Virus record (IMG/VR): IMGVR_UViG_3300047491_000661
Span: 1 to 26,902 of that record
Reading direction: 5' to 3' (one strand)
Source of the DNA: a virus
DNA: 26,902 nt
Shown here: piece after piece, positions 19,799 through 26,902 of the stretch
Position numbering within the stretch: position 1 is the first letter of the stretch
Layout: every line of letters starts with the position of its first letter
Made by a program: the position numbers and the translations under genes
Notes under the pieces: generated by a model
Told to the model about the DNA's origin: nothing
What the model saw: the letters and a program-made list of their open reading frames with translations, nothing else
The model's database searches: none

Positions 19799-21664
19799 AT
19801 GAGCGATAGTATAATTAACGCATTTTCAAAAGGAACATGGAATGTAGGTTCAGATGAGAACATACCAAAAGACGCCTCTTCTTATTCAAAAAATTGGCTA
19901 ACTCGTGATGGGTATGTTGTTCTTTCTTATGGTAAACTTCTAATTGGTGCCCAGGGTTCTATTGGAAAAGTATATTCAGAACATTTCGGCTATAAAGTAG
20001 ATGGTACTAAGGTACATTATAGAAAGATAAATTCTAAGATTCAATATCTTAATGGTTCAACTTGGACTGATATCATTACCGGGCTTACAGCAACCGCTGA
20101 TTATACTTTTTCTAACTATTCTTCACTCTCTGGATCATATACTTATGTATCTGGTGTTGATGGTATTTGGAAAATAATCAATTCTCATCCGGCTTCTCCA
20201 ATTAACGTCACTAATACTTCTAAAAATTTTAAAGGATATTCAATTATTGATAAAGGTAGGATGATTCTTTGGGGTAGGACCGAAAACCCAACTGGACTTT
20301 ATGGTTCATATATTGATGCACAAGATTCAACCGTTTATACTACAGTTGCAAGTGAAGCAAAAGGAGCAACGACTTCTGGTACTTTAGCTTTTAAAGCTGG
20401 AGGAGCTACTCGTTCTTGTTTCGGAATACAATTAACTATCACATCTGGAGGAGAAGTATTTACTGATGACTATAAAGGTAATCTAACAGGTTCACTTGGT
20501 GGTACTGGTACTATCAACTATGCGACTGGGGCTTGGACATGTTCCGTCTCTGGTGCTGGTACGTTTTCTTATCAATGGGAAGATTCTAATGCAAAGGGTG
20601 TAACTGATTTTTCTTTTACTGCAACAAGACTTGCAGGTGAGGGGTGGAGAGTACCACAAGACGTTGGTGGTGATCCGATTATTTCAGTATTGGTTGGTGT
20701 AGATGGTGCTTATTATTCTATTAAACAGCAGTCTGCTTATCGGTTAGAGATATCGGCTAATGATTTAACGATTACCAATGAAGTCTATCGTCGTGAACTT
20801 GGTATGCCATTTTTACGAGCGGCGGTATCGACAGCTAAAGGTATTGTATTTATGAACACCTCTAATTCCTCTGATCCTAAACTGACAATATTAAGGAAGA
20901 ATGAAATTGGTACAGAGGTTGAACCATACCCACTATTTCCACAATTCGATTTTTCTAATTATGATTATGATGAATGTAATGTTTATACACATGATAGGTA
21001 TGTAGTTGTAGCATGTAAGGAAAAAAATACACCGATAAATAATAAAATATTACTTTGTGATTTAACCACTGAAACTGTTGATGAAACTGAATTTCATGCT
21101 CGTTCTTTCGCTCAAGATGGTGATAATTTATATGCCGGTTCTTCATTAACAGAATCAACCTACTTAATGTATGATGGTTTTGATGATGATGGATTATCAA
21201 TTTCCAACGAATGGATTTCTAAAGGTGAACAATATGAGGCATTAGGAATTGCCGAATCACTGAAGAAGATTAAGAAATTAAGAGTGAAGGGTTTGATTGA
21301 TCCAGATCAAGCGCTTGAGGTATATGTATCTTATGATGATGCTGGTTATGCGCTTGCCGGTACAATATTGGGTTCTGGCACCTATACAGACTTTAATACT
21401 CCACAGTCTATCGGTGGAAACTTAGTTGGCACAGTACAAATGGGAGGTGCTGATTTATCTTTGGCTTATCCTTTCTATGCTGAAATCAAATTAAAATGTC
21501 CAAAATTCCGTAAACGTAATGTAAAATTCGTTGCAAAGAGCATTGGATACTGTGCAGTTGAAAGTTTGATGGATTGGAATATCTCAAGATTTGAGGGACG
21601 TGTTCCAAAACGATTCCGTACTAAGCAGAACGCCAGTGTTGACGGAACGCAGGTGGATATTTAG
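19799..21664 (+). CDS. Tail nozzle/stabilisation protein, beta-propeller type
   Basis: The 621-aa protein starts 0 nt after the connector stop (TAA then ATG). It has repeated blade-like segments (YTYVSGVDGIWKII, GRMILWGRTENP, YYSIKQQSAYRLEIS, RYVVVACKEKN) typical of the podovirus nozzle proteins (P22 gp10-like, T7 gp12-like). Residues about 185-290 look like an inserted beta domain (GTINYATGAWTCSVSGAGTF), a module frequent in phage virion proteins. The C-terminus (AVESLMDWNISRFEGRVPKR) is conserved-looking and basic. It should close the DNA channel after packaging and anchor the fibres. Confidence 0.72.
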   Translation: MSDSIINAFSKGTWNVGSDENIPKDASSYSKNWLTRDGYVVLSYGKLLIGAQGSIGKVYSEHFGYKVDGTKVHYRKINSKIQYLNGSTWTDIITGLTATADYTFSNYSSLSGSYTYVSGVDGIWKIINSHPASPINVTNTSKNFKGYSIIDKGRMILWGRTENPTGLYGSYIDAQDSTVYTTVASEAKGATTSGTLAFKAGGATRSCFGIQLTITSGGEVFTDDYKGNLTGSLGGTGTINYATGAWTCSVSGAGTFSYQWEDSNAKGVTDFSFTATRLAGEGWRVPQDVGGDPIISVLVGVDGAYYSIKQQSAYRLEISANDLTITNEVYRRELGMPFLRAAVSTAKGIVFMNTSNSSDPKLTILRKNEIGTEVEPYPLFPQFDFSNYDYDECNVYTHDRYVVVACKEKNTPINNKILLCDLTTETVDETEFHARSFAQDGDNLYAGSSLTESTYLMYDGFDDDGLSISNEWISKGEQYEALGIAESLKKIKKLRVKGLIDPDQALEVYVSYDDAGYALAGTILGSGTYTDFNTPQSIGGNLVGTVQMGGADLSLAYPFYAEIKLKCPKFRKRNVKFVAKSIGYCAVESLMDWNISRFEGRVPKRFRTKQNASVDGTQVDI

Positions 21665-21670
21665 TAAAAA

Positions 21671-21682
21671 TTATGGTATTAT
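21671..21682 (+). promoter_or_regulatory. Possible extended -10 promoter for the fibre genes
   Basis: AAAAATTATGG directly precedes TATTAT (21677-21682), matching the spacer end and extended -10 of the promoters at 13606 and 16658. No good -35 is present. The transcript would have a 20-nt A/T-rich leader before the fibre gene at 21707. Confidence 0.45.
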
Positions 21683-21706
21683 TAGTTTATAATTTAAAAT
21701 AATTTT

Positions 21707-22597
21707 ATGGCCTTACCAAAAATTGTAGCAGATCTTGAAACATCACTTGCTGCTAAAATAGCAGTTGGAGGAACTACAGGTACTTTAATAAGTAATGTAG
21801 ATGACGATGGTGTTACTCTAGCTGATGGAACTTATTACTTCACTCTCGACGGGAATAACTCTGCTAAAGAACATATTAAATGTACTAAAACAGGTACAGC
21901 TCTATCTGATATATATTCTGTCTCTCGCCAAGGTGTTGAAACATCTGGATGTGTTCGTGAACACCGTGTCGGGGCTAAGGTTATTATGACCGATTATGCT
22001 ACTTATAAGAACTATTTTGAAGCTGCAGTTATTTCTGGACCGGGTTCATCTACTGATAATGCTATTACAAGATGGAATGGAACAGGTGGAAATGTCTTAC
22101 AAAATAGTTTAGTTACAGTTGATGATAATGGATCTATAAATATACCTACTGGTCAAACATATAAAATAAATGGAACAGCTTTGGCTAAAGGAGATGTTGG
22201 ACTTGGAAATGTTGATAATACATCAGACTCTACAAAAAATTCAGCTACAGTAACTCTAACTAACAAAAGAATAACACCACGTATTACAACAATCACTTCT
22301 TCAGCTACACCAACTGTTAATTCAGATGATTGTGATACTGTAACAATTACAGCTCAAGCAGCAAATATTACATCAATGACCACTAACTTATCTGGTACTC
22401 CAACGAACTTTCAGAAACTGATTTACAGAATAAAAGATGACGGTACAGCTAGAACTATTACTTGGGGAGCTTCGTTTGCCGCTAGAGGTGTTGCTTTACC
22501 AACAACGACAACTATCTCAAAGGTCTTAACTGTTGGATTTATATACAACACAGTAACTTCAACTTGGGATTGTATAGCATCAGCTCAAGAATCTTAA
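21707..22597 (+). CDS. Tail fibre protein
   Basis: The 296-aa protein has a short N-terminal region that may attach to the tail, a central fibre repeat region with the hallmark KGDVGLGNVDNTSDSTKNSA (residues about 164-183), and a C-terminal beta-rich part with TWGASFAARGVALPTTTT. It lacks a recognisable chaperone or enzyme domain. It follows the nozzle gene and precedes a LamG-type protein, so the two probably form the adsorption apparatus. Thr/Ser/Gly richness fits a beta-helical trimer. Confidence 0.7.
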   Translation: MALPKIVADLETSLAAKIAVGGTTGTLISNVDDDGVTLADGTYYFTLDGNNSAKEHIKCTKTGTALSDIYSVSRQGVETSGCVREHRVGAKVIMTDYATYKNYFEAAVISGPGSSTDNAITRWNGTGGNVLQNSLVTVDDNGSINIPTGQTYKINGTALAKGDVGLGNVDNTSDSTKNSATVTLTNKRITPRITTITSSATPTVNSDDCDTVTITAQAANITSMTTNLSGTPTNFQKLIYRIKDDGTARTITWGASFAARGVALPTTTTISKVLTVGFIYNTVTSTWDCIASAQES

Positions 22598-22603
22598 AAC
22601 ATT

Positions 22604-23962
22604 ATGGCATTAACAGATAACCTAGTCTCATACTGGAAGTTAGATGAATCTTCAGGCAATGCTTCTGATAGTGTTGGAAGTAGAACTCTAACAAACGTTA
22701 ATACTATTACTTATTCTGCTGGTAAAATAAACAACGGAGCTAATTTTGTAACGTCTTCTTCTCAATATTTTACTTTTACTCCAATCGGTTTATCCAATAC
22801 CTCATTCAGTATCGCTGGGTGGTTTAAAATTGGAACAAATCAGGAGGGTATGATTTATAGTGAGGGTATATCTGGTAGTGCTAATCCTTTCATTTCGATC
22901 GGTAGGGCAGGAGGTACTGGGTCAGATTGGGAATTGGTTGCTAGAGACGGTTCTTCGGTTGGTCTAGTTTCACAGTTTACAGCAGAAGTAACTCGTAATG
23001 TTTGGCATCATTTTGTTTGGACAATGACGACAACGCAATCAAAACTGTATTCTGATGGTGTGTTGATTAGGACAGATAGTTTTACTGCAAATTCATTTAC
23101 TGCTAATGTTGGAAGAATAGGTGATAGAAAAAGAATAAACGAAGAAAATTATTTTGGCGGTTCTCTTGATGAAATAGGAGTTTGGACTAGAGTTTTATCA
23201 GCAGATGAAGTATCTCAATTATTCAATTCAGGTAGAGCTAATGCCTATTCTTTTACAGCAACACCAAGTCTTTATGGTGGTGTCAGTTACTGGAAATTTG
23301 ATGAAAGTAGTGGAGATGCCTATGATTCAGTAAGTTCTAATACATTAGTAAATACAGGTACTGCCACTTTTGCCTCTGCAAAAATTAACAACGGTTTAAC
23401 CTTAAATGGTACTAATCAACATCTGAGAACAGCCAGTACCGTCTTAGCATCTGGCACTGCTGTAAGCGTTAGTGTTTGGCTAAAAAACGGTAGTGCTAGC
23501 CAGGGTATTGACGTTACTGTATTTTCCTGCCAAAACGACAACTCCGGAGGTTTTTTCGTAGCTAAATCAACATCTGGAAGCGGAAACGAATATAGCCTTG
23601 TTTATAGTAACGGCACAGCATATCAAGGTTTTGGTACTGGTACTTTTGCTATATCTACATCGAATTGGGAGCACTATGTATTTATTATAAACGGTAATGC
23701 TAGATATGTTTATAGAAATGGTGTTCAAATTGTGAGTGATACATTAAGTGGAAACATTAGTCTAACTACTGCCTCAAGATTGACCTTAGGAAATTATCCA
23801 TTGATATCCGCTGATAGGTGGTGGAACGGGCGTCAAGATGAATTCGGTATCTGGTCTCGTGCTTTATCTTCCACCGAAGTAACAGCACTTTATAATTTAG
23901 GTAATGGATTACAGTATCCTTTTACTGCCACATCAACGGGTAATTTCTTTTTAATAATTTAA
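22604..23962 (+). CDS. Receptor-binding protein with two tandem LamG (concanavalin-like) domains
   Basis: The 452-aa protein consists of two homologous units, about 1-215 and 222-445. Each opens with SYWK(L/F)DESSG, passes a WHHFVWT or WEHYVFI strand, and closes with G(V/I)W(T/S)RxLSxxEVxxL(F/Y)N. These are the marks of LamG/pentraxin jelly-rolls that bind carbohydrate. The second unit has diverged from the first, mainly in loops such as residues 85-125 of the first. It starts 6 nt after the fibre gene. The likely role is binding a host surface sugar. Confidence 0.8.
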   Translation: MALTDNLVSYWKLDESSGNASDSVGSRTLTNVNTITYSAGKINNGANFVTSSSQYFTFTPIGLSNTSFSIAGWFKIGTNQEGMIYSEGISGSANPFISIGRAGGTGSDWELVARDGSSVGLVSQFTAEVTRNVWHHFVWTMTTTQSKLYSDGVLIRTDSFTANSFTANVGRIGDRKRINEENYFGGSLDEIGVWTRVLSADEVSQLFNSGRANAYSFTATPSLYGGVSYWKFDESSGDAYDSVSSNTLVNTGTATFASAKINNGLTLNGTNQHLRTASTVLASGTAVSVSVWLKNGSASQGIDVTVFSCQNDNSGGFFVAKSTSGSGNEYSLVYSNGTAYQGFGTGTFAISTSNWEHYVFIINGNARYVYRNGVQIVSDTLSGNISLTTASRLTLGNYPLISADRWWNGRQDEFGIWSRALSSTEVTALYNLGNGLQYPFTATSTGNFFLII

Positions 23963-23974
23963 TAATTTAATAAT

Positions 23975-25579
23975 ATGGCATCACTAGATCAATCAACAAA
24001 AGATTTTATAAAGAAACTCAGAGATGAGGGAATTATTACTGAGAGTCAAAAAAAATCTGAGAATAAACTTAAGGAGTATAATAAATCTCAAAAGAAAACA
24101 TCAACACCGGTTACCACACCAACAGCACCGGTCTCTTCCTATACCGGCCCATCAATTGTTGATTATCTATCTTCTACCGGTCAAGCATCTGATTATGCTT
24201 CTCGTGCCCAATTAGCTGCTGCTAAGGGTATTTCCAATTACACTGGTACTGCAGAGCAGAACACCCAGCTTCTGAATACATTAAGGGGTGGTGGTAGTAC
24301 AACCACAGCACCAAGTACTACTTATACAGCTCCAGCAACTACACCAACACCATCAGCAGTTTCTAACATGACTCCGACAGATTTTGTTAAACATCTTGTT
24401 TCAATTGGTGCAGTTAAACCAGAAGATGAAGCTAGATCAATCGGTATTGCTACTGGTGGAGCAACAAAAGACACTCCGTTTGATATCAGCCAATATGTTC
24501 CAAAGACAGATAAAGAAATCGCCGACACTGAAGAGCGTATTCGTGTTCTTAAAGAAGAAGCTGCTAAACCAGAGACAGACGCAGAGGCTAGAGACAGAAT
24601 TACTGCACTATTTCAGAGAGAAATTGATGCCCTTAATGCTGCCTATGCTCAACAAAAAATAGAAGCAACTAAGGCCGGATTAGCTAATCTCGGCACTAAT
24701 CGCGCTTCACAAGCTCGATTTGGTCTGCTTGGTTCAACATTTGGTGAAGCTGAAACTAAAGGTATTGAAGAAGAAACTACAAAAAAGAAAGAGGCAATCG
24801 ATGTTGCAAATCAGGCTGCTTTAGCTCCTGTCTATAATCAAATAACACAAGCAGTGATGGAATCACAAAAAGCAAAACAAACAGCTCGTGTCAGCTCTCT
24901 TGAAGATTATCTAGCACAGTTAAAGAGTGCTAAGGAGACCAAAGCCACAATCGCCGCTAATGCTATTCGTAATATTATTGTTAATGGTGCTAAACCATCT
25001 GATAGTGATCTTGATAAGATGGCAAAACAGATTGGTGTAGACCCAGCGGTATTTAAGGGAGATTATAGAACAGCGGTGAAGAAACAAGAACAAGACTCGG
25101 CAAGTCAGTATGATGATTTAACTTTATCTGAAGGACAGAGTAGATTCGTCTACAATTCTAAGACAGGTAAATATGAAGCAGTCGCGAATGTGCCGAAGAC
25201 GTATAAGGCATCCAATGAGGATGATGTATCTAATAGTAGCTTCTTGGATATTATGCAAGAGGCCATCGATGCTGACGCCACACCAGAGCAGGCTGCTAGA
25301 GAGGCTGCTTCTCTGTCTGAGTCAATGGGTATATCTGTGACTCAGCCACAGTTAAATTCTTGGGTCAGTCAAGCAAGAAATTTAAAAAAGCGAGAGATCA
25401 AGTCTCCGACAACGACAGAAGAAGAAGAACCTAGCTGGTGGCAAAAAATATTAAGTAGGCCGGTTAATCGACCTGTCTACTCGAAACCTGTAGCTTCTTC
25501 CATGGATAATCTGTTAAAAACAATGGAAGCGCAAAATCAAGCGACAAATAATTTTTTTAATAATCTTTTTAATCAATAA
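23975..25579 (+). CDS. Internal virion/ejection protein, 534 aa
   Basis: It has a helical N-terminus, a Thr/Pro-rich linker (about 42-55 and 105-130) and a long helical, Ala/Glu/Lys-rich central region (residues 185-350, with EIDALNAAYAQQKIEATKAG and NRASQARFGLLGSTFGEAE). The C-terminus has Trp-Trp and Asn-rich segments. Linker plus extended helices is typical of proteins packaged in podovirus heads and ejected with DNA. No lytic enzyme motif is seen. The next gene also looks like an ejection protein, and both are in the fibre transcript. Confidence 0.6.
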   Translation: MASLDQSTKDFIKKLRDEGIITESQKKSENKLKEYNKSQKKTSTPVTTPTAPVSSYTGPSIVDYLSSTGQASDYASRAQLAAAKGISNYTGTAEQNTQLLNTLRGGGSTTTAPSTTYTAPATTPTPSAVSNMTPTDFVKHLVSIGAVKPEDEARSIGIATGGATKDTPFDISQYVPKTDKEIADTEERIRVLKEEAAKPETDAEARDRITALFQREIDALNAAYAQQKIEATKAGLANLGTNRASQARFGLLGSTFGEAETKGIEEETTKKKEAIDVANQAALAPVYNQITQAVMESQKAKQTARVSSLEDYLAQLKSAKETKATIAANAIRNIIVNGAKPSDSDLDKMAKQIGVDPAVFKGDYRTAVKKQEQDSASQYDDLTLSEGQSRFVYNSKTGKYEAVANVPKTYKASNEDDVSNSSFLDIMQEAIDADATPEQAAREAASLSESMGISVTQPQLNSWVSQARNLKKREIKSPTTTEEEEPSWWQKILSRPVNRPVYSKPVASSMDNLLKTMEAQNQATNNFFNNLFNQ

Positions 25580-25581
25580 AT

Positions 25582-26902
25582 ATGACTTTTATACCCGGAT
25601 CAATAGCTAAAAAATATACGGGTGAATCAACAGTAAAGGATACTAAATCTTTTGTTCCAGGTTCTGTTGCTTCGAAGTATTCACAAACAACCAGTAAATC
25701 TGGTGGATTTGTGCCTGGTTCTATCGCTTCAAAACATGGTGCTGGTAAAGCTGATACTAAATCATCTTCCGGTCTGTATAATCTAGCGGTTCAAAACGGG
25801 TTACAAAAACAAGCTGATAATATATTAAAGAGTCAATCTGGAGAAGATACGAAAAAGATTTTTTCTGGTGGTTTTATTTCTGATGTGTTTGATGTTCTAA
25901 GCGCTCTCCAATATGGTGTAACCGGTGTATTAAAAGGTAAAGGTTTTGCAGAGGGCGTTAAGACAAGGCAATCATTTGCAGATAAAGATGCACTTGGTGA
26001 TAAAGGTATTCCGGGAATTATTGGTGGTATTGCTTTAGATATTGCTGTTGATCCATTAACCTATATTGCTCCATGGACTATTGCTAAGAAAATTCCAATG
26101 ATTACCAAGGGGGCTAAACTGGCAGAAGAAGCAGTATTTGGTAAGCGTGTAACAAAAACAATTGAAGAAGGAGAGGGTATTGCTAGTACTGTTGGGGAAG
26201 TAGATAATGTTGTTAATAATACTATCCACCAAGCCAAAGCATCTGACCAATCTTTTGATTTTAAATTAAACGAATCTCTTAATGAAATTTTGAGTGATTA
26301 TCAACCTGGAGAAAAATTATATTCAATTTACCAAAAAGGAAAAATATCATCAGTAGATGATATAAACTATGTAATTAGAGAAATTAACGACCAAGTTAAC
26401 CCGGGCGGTCTATTATCTGATAGGTTTAATGATGCTGAAATAATTGGTGATAAAATCAAAATAAAGAAATTGAATAAACTTCAAAATGATTTAATAAAAA
26501 CAAAGTCACAATTAGAAAAATTAAAACAAGAATCTTTTAAAGCAAAGTTAGATAATGTACCTGTTAAAACTAGCACAGAGCCTGTATCAATGGCACAAGA
26601 ACTACCTCAAATCCTTCGTGGTACAAAGGGAATGACAGCAGATAATATAATGGCTACTCACCCGGACATTAAACTTAAAAAAGATGTCCCAGCTACCGAT
26701 ATTCATGGCAACAAGGTAAAAATACCTGATGGTGAAGTGCTTACTCCTTATGAACTCAAAGGAAATAAAATCCTATTACAAGACGGAGAAACTTATATCG
26801 TATCAAAAGCTCAATTCCAAAACATTAAAGGACAATCTGTTTCAAAAGAAGTTAAAGAGTTCGCACCTGAATTTAAAGGGTTGGAGGAGACAGTGAAGGG
26901 AA
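25582..26902 (+). CDS. Large virion/ejection protein, 5' part only (runs off the window)
   Basis: The frame is open for 440 codons to the window end. The N-terminus carries three copies of a short repeat: FIPGSIAKKY, FVPGSVASKY and FVPGSIASKH, about 17-24 residues apart. A hydrophobic segment follows near residues 130-165 (GIPGIIGGIALDIAVDPLTYIAPWTIAKKI), and then a long polar, helical part. Such sequence is common at the start of very large internal or polyvalent virion proteins of podoviruses. Any enzymatic domain would lie beyond the window. The start follows the previous stop by 2 nt and lacks a Shine-Dalgarno. Confidence 0.65.
   Translation, partial: MTFIPGSIAKKYTGESTVKDTKSFVPGSVASKYSQTTSKSGGFVPGSIASKHGAGKADTKSSSGLYNLAVQNGLQKQADNILKSQSGEDTKKIFSGGFISDVFDVLSALQYGVTGVLKGKGFAEGVKTRQSFADKDALGDKGIPGIIGGIALDIAVDPLTYIAPWTIAKKIPMITKGAKLAEEAVFGKRVTKTIEEGEGIASTVGEVDNVVNNTIHQAKASDQSFDFKLNESLNEILSDYQPGEKLYSIYQKGKISSVDDINYVIREINDQVNPGGLLSDRFNDAEIIGDKIKIKKLNKLQNDLIKTKSQLEKLKQESFKAKLDNVPVKTSTEPVSMAQELPQILRGTKGMTADNIMATHPDIKLKKDVPATDIHGNKVKIPDGEVLTPYELKGNKILLQDGETYIVSKAQFQNIKGQSVSKEVKEFAPEFKGLEETVKG

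Noticed and set aside
21707-23962. Diversity-generating retroelement acting on the fibre genes
   Set aside because: No reverse transcriptase gene and no template repeat were found in the window.

Overview
The window is about 27 kb of an AT-rich tailed-phage genome (or an intact stretch of prophage), most likely of podovirus morphotype. The order small terminase, large terminase, portal, scaffold, capsid, connector, propeller-type tail nozzle, fibres and ejection proteins is the P22-like/short-tail order, and no tape measure, tail tube or sheath gene is seen. UGA, UAA and UAG all act as stops, so the standard bacterial code fits. Nearly every gene lacks a Shine-Dalgarno sequence and has an A/T-rich upstream stretch. 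Three promoters sit so that the start codon is at or next to the transcription start. The host therefore probably relies on leaderless or non-SD initiation, but I cannot name it.

Layout. (1) 1-6342, leftward: a partial tRNA-like sequence, a pseudoknotted structured RNA (80-193), a small gene, then a replication and recombination operon. In transcription order this operon is: CHC2 zinc-finger protein, SF3/D5-type helicase, RecB-like nuclease, coiled-coil protein, a 279-aa unknown, a second structured RNA (2116-2244), an SF2 helicase and a RecU-like resolvase. (2) 6343-6445: a divergent control region with two opposed leaderless promoters, a perfect DnaA box and a TTTATTGCTTGT motif. (3) 6446-6846: two small rightward genes and a terminator. 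(4) 6842-7785: two leftward zinc-finger genes inside a 21-bp direct repeat. (5) 7812-10667, leftward: two mini-ORFs, an amidoligase with treble zinc fingers, a class II glutamine amidotransferase and a possible 36-aa ORF, closed by tandem terminators. (6) 10668-11122: a non-coding control region with a DnaA box, a 24-bp inverted repeat and three 32-bp-spaced iterons. It is the best candidate origin or master switch. (7) 11123-26902, rightward: packaging, head, tail and ejection genes, the last running off the window. At least two extended -10 promoters of a second class lie in this arm.

Working together, the leftward arm copies and recombines the DNA and the rightward arm packages it and builds the virion. 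The amidoligase/amidotransferase pair is accessory chemistry: glutamine-derived ammonia or an amine is probably joined to a carboxylate on an unknown target. DNA polymerase, catalytic primase, lysis genes and integrase are not in the window.
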